The position numbers were made by a program, and so were the translations under genes. A stretch of DNA of 8,054 bases from Candidatus Accumulibacter sp. UBA704 (GTDB lineage Bacteria > Pseudomonadota > Gammaproteobacteria > Burkholderiales > Rhodocyclaceae). Below the pieces are notes generated by a model. It saw only the letters and a program-made list of their open reading frames with translations. It did no database searches and had not been told where the DNA came from. Below, piece after piece: positions 1-6,383 of the stretch (position 1 is the stretch's first letter; the number at the start of each line of letters is the position of its first letter). The stretch lies in the NCBI GenBank assembly GCA_002304785.1, contig DBMG01000110.1, positions 28,891 to 36,944 on the forward strand, written 5' to 3'.

Positions 1-72
1 GGAGCGCTCCTGCTGGGGTGGCTCGCGCTCGGGGCGTCGATGACGCTCCCCGTTAAGCCGCCGCAGCGGTAG
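1..72 (+). CDS. C-terminal end of a membrane transporter (probably MFS), partial
   Basis: The frame is open from the first base to a TAG stop at 70-72. It encodes 23 residues, GALLLGWLALGASMTLPVKP followed by PQR. The hydrophobic run followed by a short basic tail is what the last membrane helix of a major facilitator superfamily permease looks like. In many betaproteobacteria an MFS transporter gene lies directly upstream of ssb (general knowledge), which fits the next gene here. Only the tail is visible, so the family is inferred mainly from context and the substrate cannot be named. Confidence 0.55.
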   Translation, partial: GALLLGWLALGASMTLPVKPPQR

Positions 73-88
73 TGCACGCAAACTCTTT

Positions 89-94
89 TATAAT
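89..94 (+). promoter_or_regulatory. Probable -10 box of the ssb promoter
   Basis: A perfect TATAAT lies in a short AT-rich patch between the transporter stop and ssb. Transcription would start near 101, giving a leader of about 30 bases. No good -35 hexamer is seen at 16-18 bases upstream, where the sequence is still the GC-rich end of the transporter gene, so the promoter is either activator-dependent or moderate in strength. Confidence 0.5.
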
Positions 95-130
95 CGCGCT
101 TTTCGCACATTCATCGATCAGGGAGACAGC

Positions 131-601
131 ATGGCTTCGGTCAATAAAGTGATTCTCGTAGGCAACCTCGGCGCCGATCCGGAAACCCGCTACATGCCGA
201 ACGGCGATGCCGTGGCAAATATCCGGCTGGCCACCACCGAGTCGTGGAAAGACAAGGCCAGCGGCGAGAAGCGTGAAATTACCGAATGGCACCGCGTGGT
301 GTTCTACCGCAAGCTGGCGGAGATTGTCGGGCAGTACCTGAAGAAGGGGTCAGCGGTGTACATCGAGGGCCGCATTCGCACCCGCAAGTGGCAGGACAAG
401 GAAGGCCAGGAACGCTACACGACCGAGATCGAAGCCAGCGAAATGCAGATGCTCGGCGGCCGCCAGAGCGCGTCGTCGTCAGGCGGCGACGTCGAATACG
501 GCGGCAGCATGCCGTCTTCCGCCCCGTCGGGCGGCAATCGTCCGGCGCCGGCCAAGAAGGCGCCGAGCTTTGAAGACATGGATGACGATATTCCGTTTTG
601 A
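131..601 (+). CDS. ssb: Single-stranded DNA-binding protein SSB
   Basis: This 156-residue protein binds single-stranded DNA during replication, recombination and repair and recruits partner proteins through its acidic tail. The N-terminal OB fold spans about residues 1-110, starting MASVNKVILVGNLGADPETR and continuing with the family's TESWKD, EWHRVVFYRKLAE and YIEGRIRTRKWQDKEG blocks. A Gly/Ser/Pro-rich flexible linker follows (about 111-147). The protein ends in the conserved acidic tip MDDDIPF, the docking site for partners such as exonuclease I, RecO and PriA in related proteins. Length is typical of proteobacterial SSB. The start is supported by AGGGAGA at 120-126, four bases before the ATG. 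The gene is complete and no oddity is visible. Confidence 0.98.
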   Translation: MASVNKVILVGNLGADPETRYMPNGDAVANIRLATTESWKDKASGEKREITEWHRVVFYRKLAEIVGQYLKKGSAVYIEGRIRTRKWQDKEGQERYTTEIEASEMQMLGGRQSASSSGGDVEYGGSMPSSAPSGGNRPAPAKKAPSFEDMDDDIPF

Positions 602-629
602 AGTTCAGACTCTGCTGGTGAACTCGGTG

Positions 630-1412
630 ATGGGTTCGCTGGCCCGCTTCGGGCGGCGTTTCCTGGCTGTCGGCTGGTTGCTGGTCGGCATCGCCGGTTA
701 CGGTATTGCGGCCGAAACATCGCTCGAGCTGTTCACGGAGGATTACCCGCCGCTGACGTTCGAGCGCGACGGCGAGATCGGCGGAGGTGGTACCGCGATC
801 GTTCGCGAGATCATGCGCCGCGCCGGACTGACGGCGACAATCCACCTGGTGCCGTGGTCGCGCGGTTATGCCACGACACTCCGGCAGAAAAACACGGGGT
901 TGTTCGTCACCGCACTGACCAAGGAGCGCGAGCCCCTGTTCAAGTGGGTCGGTCCGATCGCCAGTACGCGGGGGCAACTCTACGCCCTCAAGGGCAGCGA
1001 CCTGAAGCTAGCCAGTCTTGCCGAGGCCGGTGGCGTCCGGCACATCGCCGTGCCGCGCGATTGGTACCTGCATGAAATTCTCGTCAATGCCGGGTTGAAC
1101 AATGTTCACGCCGTCGCTAATCCGCATCAGGCGCTGCGCATGCTGGATGCCGGCCGCGTCGATCTGGTGGCGCTCAACGACGTCAACGTCGAACCGATGG
1201 CTCGCGCAGTCGGCCTTGATCCGGGGCGTTTTGAAGTGGCGTACATGGTCAGTGAAAGCCCGAAGTACATCGCGTTCTCGATGAAGACCAGCGACGCGAT
1301 TGTCAATGCCTGCCGCAAGGCGCTGGCTGGCATGATAGCGGATGGCACCGTGGCAAGAATCTATCAGCAATCGCTGCCGGGGCTGATTCCTCCGGCCCGG
1401 CTGAATCGCTGA
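630..1412 (+). CDS. Periplasmic substrate-binding protein, family 3 (SBP_bac_3 type)
   Basis: Taken from the ATG at 630 this is a 260-residue exported protein. It has a basic start (MGSLARFGRRF), a hydrophobic core and a likely signal-peptidase I site near residues 27-29 (GIAA/ET). The mature part begins LELFTEDYPPLTFERDGEIG, the usual opening of family-3 (amino-acid-type) solute-binding proteins, and contains the PWSRGY block and a two-lobe layout with a late SPKYIAFSM strand. There is no lipobox cysteine, so it should be free in the periplasm. No permease or ATPase gene is adjacent, so it may be an orphan sensor or binding protein, and the ligand is unknown. The frame stays open back to an ATG at 570 inside ssb, but that start would put about 20 extra residues before the signal peptide. 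GTG at 618 or 627 are further options, and none has a strong Shine-Dalgarno site. Confidence 0.8.
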   Translation: MGSLARFGRRFLAVGWLLVGIAGYGIAAETSLELFTEDYPPLTFERDGEIGGGGTAIVREIMRRAGLTATIHLVPWSRGYATTLRQKNTGLFVTALTKEREPLFKWVGPIASTRGQLYALKGSDLKLASLAEAGGVRHIAVPRDWYLHEILVNAGLNNVHAVANPHQALRMLDAGRVDLVALNDVNVEPMARAVGLDPGRFEVAYMVSESPKYIAFSMKTSDAIVNACRKALAGMIADGTVARIYQQSLPGLIPPARLNR

Positions 1413-1689
1413 GGAGACCGTCGCGGATCGCGGCTGCAGATTGGTCTGGTGCGCAGAGCTATTTGCTGAGCTTGCTCGAACTGCTGCATCCTGAACAAGC
1501 AGTTTTCGGAACCCACTTTCGACGGCTAGAATACCAAAATGGAGGGGGCAGTTCGAGCGGCGTCAGAGGTTCCCGCAATGAACACGAACGCGAAGGAAAG
1601 TCTTATGCCTGCCGTCTGCCCCGACGTCTTCTTCGAACGCCCTTTCGTTCCACTTTCCGGGGTTGCTACAACGTCCTGCTGAAGCCACC
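1413..1689. other. Intergenic stretch with no convincing gene
   Basis: These 277 bases separate the solute-binding protein from the zinc-ribbon gene. A TAGAAT at 1527-1532, with TTCGGA 16 bases upstream at 1505-1510, is a weak sigma70-like candidate for the downstream gene. A small ORF (1578-1682, 34 codons) has AGAGG eight bases before its ATG but resembles nothing I know. A TTG-started frame at 1463-1708 has no recognisable content. I see no strong terminator hairpin with a T-run after the solute-binding gene. Confidence 0.4.
1578..1682 (+). CDS. Doubtful 34-residue ORF, possible leader peptide
   Basis: An ATG at 1578 preceded by AGAGG at 1565-1569 opens a frame of 34 codons ending in TGA at 1680-1682, seven bases before the ATG of the next gene. 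The product starts MNTNAKESLMPAVCPDVFFE and has no domain, signal or membrane segment that I recognise. About two thirds of its third positions are G or C, which is only weakly supportive. It could be a leader peptide coupled to the zinc-ribbon/Sel1 gene, or chance. I do not assign a function. Confidence 0.18.
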   Translation: MNTNAKESLMPAVCPDVFFERPFVPLSGVATTSC

Positions 1690-2475
1690 ATGTTCTTTCG
1701 CCCAATAGTCCAGTGCCCTGCTTGCCAGGGGGGTCGCTGCCGGGAGTCGCGGTGGCGTAACCTTGAAGAAAAGCGTGTTCATCCGGGATGTATTCCCTAT
1801 CGCTGCCTAGACTGTTCGCATCGCTTCCTGGCGCCGCAGAAGAAGCAATTTGCCAGCCTGCAGCGGGTTTCGGTTGCCGCCGCCCTGGTCGGCGCCATCG
1901 TTGTCTTTGCCGCAGCGTCTGTGCTCACCGGGAAGGACGTCCCCCCGTTGGTCCGTGAGGCGTCCAGCTATACGGCTCTCGATCCTGGGGTACGCAAGGC
2001 TGCAGAGGAGGGCGATGCGGTCGCTCAATTCCGTCTCGGCGAGGCGCTTTTCCACGATCCAGCCCGTACCAGCGAAACGTCGGCGCAGGCCATTCACTGG
2101 ATGCAGAGCGCAGCCGAGAACGGCAATACCGACGCGATGATCTTCCTGGGACGGCTGTCGCGGACGGGCGTCGGCATCCTGCAGGATTTCGCCAAGGCCT
2201 CCGCCTGGCTCCATACCGCTGCGCAACGCGGCAACCCGGAAGGGATGCTGGAAATGGGGCGGCTGTATCGCGACGGTGTCGGGGTCGAGAAAGACCTGAT
2301 CAAGGCCTATGTGTGGTTCAACCGGGCCGCCGCGGCGCGCAACCTCGATGCCGTGCGCGAGCGCGAGGCGATTGCCCGCGTGCTGAAGCCGGAAGAGCTG
2401 AGGGACGCGCAAAGGCAATCCGCCGCGCCGCCTCCTGAGGGTAGCAAGGCGCACGTGAAAAGCGCCAGTAAATGA
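1690..2475 (+). CDS. Zinc-ribbon, single-pass membrane protein with Sel1 (TPR-like) repeats
   Basis: This 261-residue protein has three parts. Residues 9-42 carry two CxxC pairs (C9/C12 in CPAC and C39/C42 in CLDC), as in a short zinc ribbon. Residues about 59-79 are one hydrophobic membrane segment (VSVAAALVGAIVVFAAASVL). Residues about 103-215 hold Sel1-like repeats, seen as AEEGDAVAQFRLGEALF, AAENGNTDAMIFLGRLSRTG and AAQRGNPEGMLEMGRLYRDG, each followed by an A-x-x-W helix. The C-terminal tail is Pro/Ala/Lys-rich. Sel1 repeats are protein-interaction scaffolds. With the zinc ribbon cytoplasmic, the repeats would face the periplasm (inference). The ATG at 1690 is chosen because the ribbon starts right after it. 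A TTG at 1663 would add nine residues, and the Shine-Dalgarno signal is weak (GAAG at 1681-1684). The partner and cellular role are unknown. Confidence 0.8.
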   Translation: MFFRPIVQCPACQGGRCRESRWRNLEEKRVHPGCIPYRCLDCSHRFLAPQKKQFASLQRVSVAAALVGAIVVFAAASVLTGKDVPPLVREASSYTALDPGVRKAAEEGDAVAQFRLGEALFHDPARTSETSAQAIHWMQSAAENGNTDAMIFLGRLSRTGVGILQDFAKASAWLHTAAQRGNPEGMLEMGRLYRDGVGVEKDLIKAYVWFNRAAAARNLDAVREREAIARVLKPEELRDAQRQSAAPPPEGSKAHVKSASK

Positions 2476-2529
2476 CTGCCTGAAAAGCGATCCGGAATGA
2501 CCGGCCTCCGCGTCAGATAACTCGCCTTC

Positions 2530-2736
2530 CTACGTTTTCTTGATGTCCTCGTTTCGCGCGTGAGGAACGAGCCAGTCTGGGATTTCGTCCGCGGGGATGT
2601 TGTCGAGCATGTACTGGCGCATCAGTTTCCGCACGACCTGCGACGAGTTCAGATCCTGCCGTGCGCAGATCTCCTCGAACAATTTCTTTTTTCTCGGATC
2701 GATCAGGATGGTGAGTCTGGCTGTCCGGTTTTCCAT
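2530..2736 (-). CDS. Small ribbon-helix-helix (CopG/Arc-type) DNA-binding protein
   Basis: The 68-residue product starts MENRTARLTILIDPRKKKLF. A short basic beta strand (about 4-12, RTARLTILI), helix A (about 14-27) and helix B (about 31-45, SSQVVRKLMRQYML) match the ribbon-helix-helix fold, in which a dimer inserts a two-stranded sheet into the major groove. Arg7 and Thr9 are plausible base contacts. A polar tail (46-68) follows, with no metal-binding or effector domain, so it is not NikR. A GGGGGCG stretch lies a few bases before the ATG on this strand. It is convergent with the Sel1 gene and divergent from hyfB, with no toxin gene next to it, so local regulator or autorepressor is more likely than antitoxin. 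Regulation of hyfB is inferred from position and from the palindromes between them. Confidence 0.78.
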   Translation of the reverse strand: MENRTARLTILIDPRKKKLFEEICARQDLNSSQVVRKLMRQYMLDNIPADEIPDWLVPHARNEDIKKT

Positions 2737-2767
2737 GATGACGCCCCCGATTATTCTAAAATGATAA

Positions 2768-2803
2768 CGATATTATAATCTAACTCATTTTTGATTTATA
2801 TCG
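2768..2803. repeat. Imperfect inverted repeat in the divergent promoter region
   Basis: The left arm CGATATTATAATC (2768-2780) faces the right arm GATTTATATCG (2793-2803) across 12 bases. The outer six bases (CGATAT/ATATCG) are exact and the inner parts pair only with a two-base offset. It spans the presumed -10 of the minus-strand gene and the shared -35 region, so it is a candidate operator. The region is AT-rich, which raises the chance of coincidental symmetry. Confidence 0.35.
2772..2777 (-). promoter_or_regulatory. Candidate -10 box for the ribbon-helix-helix gene
   Basis: Read on the minus strand these bases are TATAAT, 35 bases before the ATG at 2736. The hexamer 17 bases upstream (2795-2800, TATAAA on this strand) matches the -35 consensus at only three of six positions. 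The stretch is AT-rich, so a chance match is possible. Confidence 0.35.
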
Positions 2804-2823
2804 CCGTCGTATACAAGTATAAT
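2795..2823 (+). promoter_or_regulatory. Probable sigma70-type promoter of the hyf operon
   Basis: TTTATA at 2795-2800 (four of six matches to TTGACA) is followed, after an ideal 17-base spacer, by a perfect TATAAT at 2818-2823. Transcription should start near 2830, leaving a leader of only about 20 bases before hyfB. This is the best promoter in the window and lies in the AT-rich island that breaks the otherwise GC-rich sequence. Confidence 0.6.
2810..2821. promoter_or_regulatory. TATAC-AA-GTATA palindrome, candidate operator
   Basis: Five-base arms TATAC and GTATA are exact inverted copies separated by AA. The right arm overlaps the first four bases of the hyfB -10 box, so a protein bound here would block RNA polymerase. 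Ribbon-helix-helix dimers commonly read short symmetric half-sites of this kind, and such a gene is divergently placed 74 bases away. Binding is inferred, not shown. Confidence 0.4.
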
Positions 2824-2851
2824 CTTTGGCTTTTGCCGGCTCTCGCCTTCG

Positions 2852-4852
2852 ATGAATCAACTGATCCTGGCGGTCCTCGCCCTCGTTATCGGTGCGGGGC
2901 TCTGCCTGCTCAATTTGGACAACCGTGTTCGTGCGGCTCTTGGCCTATGCTCGCAGGCCATCGCCATGGTTCTCGTGTGGTCGGTAGCCGTTCCCGTGAT
3001 GATGGGCGGACCAGACGTCGCCGGCGGAATTTCCTGGGCGTATCCGATCGAGGCGGTTCATTTCCGGCTCGACGCGCTGGGGGCTTTCTTCCTCAGTTGG
3101 TCCCTGCCCATGACTCTGCTGGGCAGCGTGTACGCGGTGGGTTATCTACGGAAGTATTTCTCCGGCCCGCGCCACGTCGGCGTGCATTTCGCGCTGCTTA
3201 ACATGGTCGCATTGTCGTTCGTGCTGGTCTATACGGGAGACGAGGTCGTCTCGTTCCTGTTTGGCTGGGAGGTAGCGGCGCTGGCCGCGTGGCAGCTGGT
3301 GATCTGGGACTACACCAATTCGAAGGTGCGTTTCGCCGGGTTCAACTACCTGGTTTCGACGCACGTCGGCCTGCTTTTCCTGGTCGCTGCGCTGATGATT
3401 CTCTACACCCACAGCCAGTCCTGGGCTTTTGGCGACATTGGCCGCTGGATGAGCGGCCATCCGGGCACGCTGCGCAACGTGGTGTTCCTACTGCTGGTGA
3501 CCAGTTTCGGGCTGAAATCGGCGTTTTTCCCCTTCCATTCCTGGCTGCCGCGCGCCCACGCGGCAGCCCCGGCGCATGTCTCGGCGCTGATGTCGGGGGT
3601 GATTCACAAGGCGGGCCTGTACGCCCTGCTGCGTTTCACGCTTCTGGCGGGGAAGCCGGATGAATGGATGGGGTGGTTCCTGATCGCGTTTTCGGTGACC
3701 TCGGCAGTGATCGGCGGTTTGTACACCGTCGGCCAGCGCGACCTCAAGCGCCTGCTCGGTTATTCCTCGACCGAAAACGTGGGGATCGCCGGCATCGGCA
3801 TCGGCATCGGCTTCCTCGGGCTCAGTTGGGACAGTCCGGCACTGGCGGCGCTGGGGTTCGGCGGCGGCCTCCTGCACGTGCTCAACCACGCCTTCTTCAA
3901 GTGCCAGCTGTTCTACGCCGCGGGCTGCGTTTACCAGATCAAGCACGTTATCGACATGGAACGCCTCGGCGGCCTGTTCAAGTTGATGCCGGTTACCGGC
4001 GCGTGCTTCATCATCGGCGGAGTGGCCATTTCCGCGCTGCCCCCGTTCAACGGGTTCGCCAGCGAGTTCATGATCTATTCCGGCCTGTTCAGCAACGTGG
4101 GCATGGGCATCTGGGCCAAGCTCACGCTCGGCCTGGTGGCCGCGGCGCTGGCCTTTGTCGGAGCGGTGTCGGCCCTGAGCATCACCCGCGCGTTCGGTGT
4201 GATCTTCCTGGGTAATGCGCGCGACCCGCGGTTGCCCGAAGGACGCGAAGCCAGCCGCTGGATGCTGGTGCCCATGGGCATCCATGCCCTGGGGACCGTG
4301 GTGCTCGGCGTGGTGCCCGTCGTCGGATTCGCCCTGGTTGCCCATCCTGTTTCCCTTTTCCTGCACGCCGCGCCCGCGGGCGGGGGAGCGCTGGATGCCG
4401 TCGTTGGTATCCTGACGCGCATCGGGCTGATTTCGGGTGCACTGGCGGCGGTGATCGTGACGGTGCTGTGGCTGCGTTCCCGGTTCGCGGCGTTGTCGCC
4501 GCGAAGGAACCAGACCTGGGGATGCGGCTATGACCTGCCGAACGCGCGCATGCAATACACGGGCGCCGGTTTTTCCACCGATTTCTCCCAGCGTTTCAGG
4601 AACATCATGGTGCTGCTCAAGCGGCAGAAGGCGCCGGTCGGATATTTTCCCCGTGACAGCTATGTCATCACGGATTGCGTCGATGCCGTCGAGCGGCGCC
4701 TGTATAACGTGATCGACCACGGCGACGATACGGCTGTCGAGCTTTCGGAAAAAATGCGCGAAGACGATCCGCGGCTGGCGTTTTCGGCCGGCCTGGCTGC
4801 GATCGTCATCATCGCCTCGCTCGTGCTGCTGGCGGAGGGCGCGTTGCAATGA
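2852..4852 (+). CDS. hyfB: Hydrogenase-4 type membrane subunit B (NuoL/MrpA-like proton channel)
   Basis: The 666-residue polytopic membrane protein is close to the usual HyfB length (about 670). It belongs to the antiporter-like subunits of complex I and group 4 hydrogenases, which move protons (or Na+) across the inner membrane. Key residues are present: Glu140 in FGWEVAALAAW (TM5 glutamate), Lys222 in FGLKSAFFPFHSWLP (TM7 lysine), the AHAAAPAHVSALMSGVIHKAGLY block with Lys253 (TM8), the histidine/lysine segment HVLNHAFFK (342-350) and PPFNGFASEF (397-406). The C-terminal extension carries TWGCGYDLPNARMQYTGAGF (555-574), characteristic of HyfB/HycC, and a final membrane helix (about 643-661). 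The start fits the family N-terminus (MNQLILAVLALVIG) but has no visible Shine-Dalgarno site. It overlaps hyfC by four bases (ATGA). Confidence 0.93.
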   Translation: MNQLILAVLALVIGAGLCLLNLDNRVRAALGLCSQAIAMVLVWSVAVPVMMGGPDVAGGISWAYPIEAVHFRLDALGAFFLSWSLPMTLLGSVYAVGYLRKYFSGPRHVGVHFALLNMVALSFVLVYTGDEVVSFLFGWEVAALAAWQLVIWDYTNSKVRFAGFNYLVSTHVGLLFLVAALMILYTHSQSWAFGDIGRWMSGHPGTLRNVVFLLLVTSFGLKSAFFPFHSWLPRAHAAAPAHVSALMSGVIHKAGLYALLRFTLLAGKPDEWMGWFLIAFSVTSAVIGGLYTVGQRDLKRLLGYSSTENVGIAGIGIGIGFLGLSWDSPALAALGFGGGLLHVLNHAFFKCQLFYAAGCVYQIKHVIDMERLGGLFKLMPVTGACFIIGGVAISALPPFNGFASEFMIYSGLFSNVGMGIWAKLTLGLVAAALAFVGAVSALSITRAFGVIFLGNARDPRLPEGREASRWMLVPMGIHALGTVVLGVVPVVGFALVAHPVSLFLHAAPAGGGALDAVVGILTRIGLISGALAAVIVTVLWLRSRFAALSPRRNQTWGCGYDLPNARMQYTGAGFSTDFSQRFRNIMVLLKRQKAPVGYFPRDSYVITDCVDAVERRLYNVIDHGDDTAVELSEKMREDDPRLAFSAGLAAIVIIASLVLLAEGALQ

Positions 4853-5772
4853 AGACAACGCTGCAGGTGATTCACTGGCTGTTCGTGTTGGCCATGCCCA
4901 TCCTGCTGGTCGGGGTGGTCAACCGCACCAAGTCCTGGTGGGCGGGGCGCAAGGGACCGCGGATACTCCAATTCGCGTACGACCTGCAGCGGTTGCTCGG
5001 CAAGCGGCCGGTCGAGAGCGCCACGGCTACCCCGCTGTTCCGTGCCGGTGCCTACGTGGTGCTGGTCTCCGCCGTGCTGGCCACCGGCATGGCGCCGATG
5101 CTCGGCCAGTTCGCGCCGGTCCGGTTCCCGCATGACTTCGTCGTGGTGGCCTATACGCTCGGCCTGGCGCGTATTGCGCTGATGGTCTCGGCGATGGATG
5201 TCGGCAGTTCCTTCGAAGGCATGGGCACCGCGCGCGAGGCGGCGTTCTCGACCTATGCCGAGCCGGCGTTGTTCCTGCTCATCGGCACGGCCGGCGCGGC
5301 GACCGGGATGACCAGCTTCGCCGACCTGATCGGCCATCTGCACAACACGCCGTACTACGCGATCATCGTGGCGCCGCTGGTCCTTTGCCTGCTCATCCTG
5401 CTGCAAGCCGAGGCGGCGCGGGTGCCGGTGGACGATCCGCTGACGCACCTGGAGCTGACCATGATCCACGAGGTGATGATCCTCGACCACAGCGGCCCGG
5501 AACTGGCGGCGATGCAGTTCGCCGCGGCCTTGAAGATGACGCTTTACGCCGGATTGATCGCCGCCCTGGTCAACCCCTTCAATCCGCTGACCTCGCCGGC
5601 CGCCTGCGTGCTGGCCTCTTTCGGCCTGATGCTCGCGGTGGCGCTGGTCGTCGGGTGTGTCGAATCGCTGACGGCGCGGTTGCCGATGCGCTGGGTGACG
5701 CACTATTTGTTGATTGCCTCGGCGGCAGCGCTGGGCTGCATGGTCGTGGTCGGTTTGGGGGCCGGCAACTGA
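4849..5772 (+). CDS. hyfC: Hydrogenase-4 type membrane subunit C (NuoH-like anchor)
   Basis: This 307-residue protein is the NuoH/HycD/HyfC-type subunit that docks the soluble hydrogenase module to the membrane arm. About eight hydrophobic helices are visible. Family signatures are in place: GRKGPRILQFAYDLQRLLGK (33-52) after the first helix, GSSFEGMGTARE (119-130), and the acidic cytoplasmic loop EAARVPVDDPLTHLELTMIHE (188-208) followed by HSGPELA (214-220). In complex I the equivalent loops line the quinone site and link redox chemistry to proton movement. Length matches the E. coli homologues (about 310-320). Its start overlaps the hyfB stop by four bases and its TGA shares one base with the hyfE ATG, so translation is coupled. 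Confidence 0.93.
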   Translation: MKTTLQVIHWLFVLAMPILLVGVVNRTKSWWAGRKGPRILQFAYDLQRLLGKRPVESATATPLFRAGAYVVLVSAVLATGMAPMLGQFAPVRFPHDFVVVAYTLGLARIALMVSAMDVGSSFEGMGTAREAAFSTYAEPALFLLIGTAGAATGMTSFADLIGHLHNTPYYAIIVAPLVLCLLILLQAEAARVPVDDPLTHLELTMIHEVMILDHSGPELAAMQFAAALKMTLYAGLIAALVNPFNPLTSPAACVLASFGLMLAVALVVGCVESLTARLPMRWVTHYLLIASAAALGCMVVVGLGAGN

Positions 5773-6383
5773 TGACGCTACCTCTGATTTTCTGCATGGT
5801 CGCCACCGTTATTCCGGTGTTCTTCAGCAAGATCTCCTCGGCGCCGACCTGGCTCGGTTTGCAGGCTCTCGCGTTGGGTTGGATCACCCTTACGCAGTTC
5901 GAAACCTTTTCCTTGCACGCATCGCTGGTCGGGCTGGAAGTGCTGCTGGTGCGCGCGGTGCTGGTGCCGCATCTGTTGCGCCGCGCGCTCAGGAAGCAGC
6001 CGAATGCCCGGATCAGCCTGATGCCGTCGAACCTGTTCTCCTGGATCATCGCTGTCATGCTGATCATCCTGGCGTTCAAGTTCGGTGACGGTGCGCGGGC
6101 CGACGCACGGGCGTTGACCCTCGGCGCGGTGGCAGCGACCGTGGTAATCGCTTTCCTGATCCTGGCCACCAATCACGAACCGAAGGCGCAACTGGTCGCC
6201 CTGCTGTTCATGGAAAACGCGCTGGCCCTGTTCGAGACGCTGATGCCGGAGCACTGGCCGCTGACCGTGCATCTGGCGATGAGCTCGGTCTATGTCCTGA
6301 CGGTGTTCGTCGGCAGTTGGCTGGTCGGCAGCGACGCAACGGCGGATCGAGACACTCGCGATACCGCGGAGGAGACGCCATGA
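5772..6383 (+). CDS. hyfE: Hydrogenase-4 type membrane subunit E (NuoK-like)
   Basis: The 203-residue integral membrane protein has about six or seven hydrophobic helices, and E. coli HyfE is 216 residues. The segment ASLVGLEVLLVRAVLVPHLLRR (50-71), with Glu56 and Arg61 inside the membrane region, and MENALALFE (147-155), with Glu148 and Glu155, are the recognisable HyfE features. Buried glutamates in this NuoK-like group are thought to belong to the proton path. The C-terminus is a short acidic polar tail. The start is fixed by the TGATG overlap with hyfC. The frame is open far upstream inside hyfC, but the longer reading gives Arg/Gly-rich nonsense. It overlaps hyfF by four bases. Confidence 0.88.
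   Translation: MTLPLIFCMVATVIPVFFSKISSAPTWLGLQALALGWITLTQFETFSLHASLVGLEVLLVRAVLVPHLLRRALRKQPNARISLMPSNLFSWIIAVMLIILAFKFGDGARADARALTLGAVAATVVIAFLILATNHEPKAQLVALLFMENALALFETLMPEHWPLTVHLAMSSVYVLTVFVGSWLVGSDATADRDTRDTAEETP
6368..6374 (+). promoter_or_regulatory. Strong Shine-Dalgarno site of hyfF
   Basis: GGAGGAG lies five bases before the ATG at 6380, inside the last codons of hyfE. It decides the hyfF start over an in-frame upstream reading and contrasts with hyfB, which has none. Confidence 0.75.

Noticed and set aside
279..977. A 232-codon minus-strand frame over ssb and the solute-binding gene
   Set aside because: No recognisable domain. It overlaps two genes with clear family signatures on the other strand.
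1415..1447. Hairpin AGACC...GGTCT after the solute-binding gene as a terminator
   Set aside because: The stem is only five bases, the loop is long and no T-run follows.
1463..1708. An 81-codon frame starting at TTG in the intergenic region
   Set aside because: Non-ATG start, no ribosome site, no recognisable content, and it overlaps the start of the zinc-ribbon gene.
1807..2454. A 215-codon minus-strand frame over the Sel1 gene
   Set aside because: No domain, and the plus-strand frame shows a zinc ribbon and Sel1 repeats.
2494..2506. CCGG-AATGA-CCGG as a terminator between the convergent genes
   Set aside because: A four-base stem of a self-complementary word with no T-run on either side is not enough.
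2530..2736. Antitoxin of a toxin-antitoxin pair
   Set aside because: No small toxin-like ORF lies beside the ribbon-helix-helix gene. Its neighbours are the Sel1 gene and the hyf operon.
3791..3808. Three tandem GGCATC copies in hyfB
   Set aside because: They encode a Gly-Ile run inside a membrane helix where HyfB proteins are naturally Gly/Ile/Val-rich. Three copies are too few to argue for phase variation.
3488..4858. A 456-codon open frame antisense to hyfB
   Set aside because: Its product is rich in His, Arg, Gln and Asp without any domain, as expected for the reverse frame of a GC-rich membrane protein gene. The sense frame carries all HyfB motifs.
4660..5703. A 347-codon antisense frame across the end of hyfB and most of hyfC
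   Set aside because: Low-complexity Arg/His/Gln-rich translation that crosses two well-supported genes, a composition shadow.
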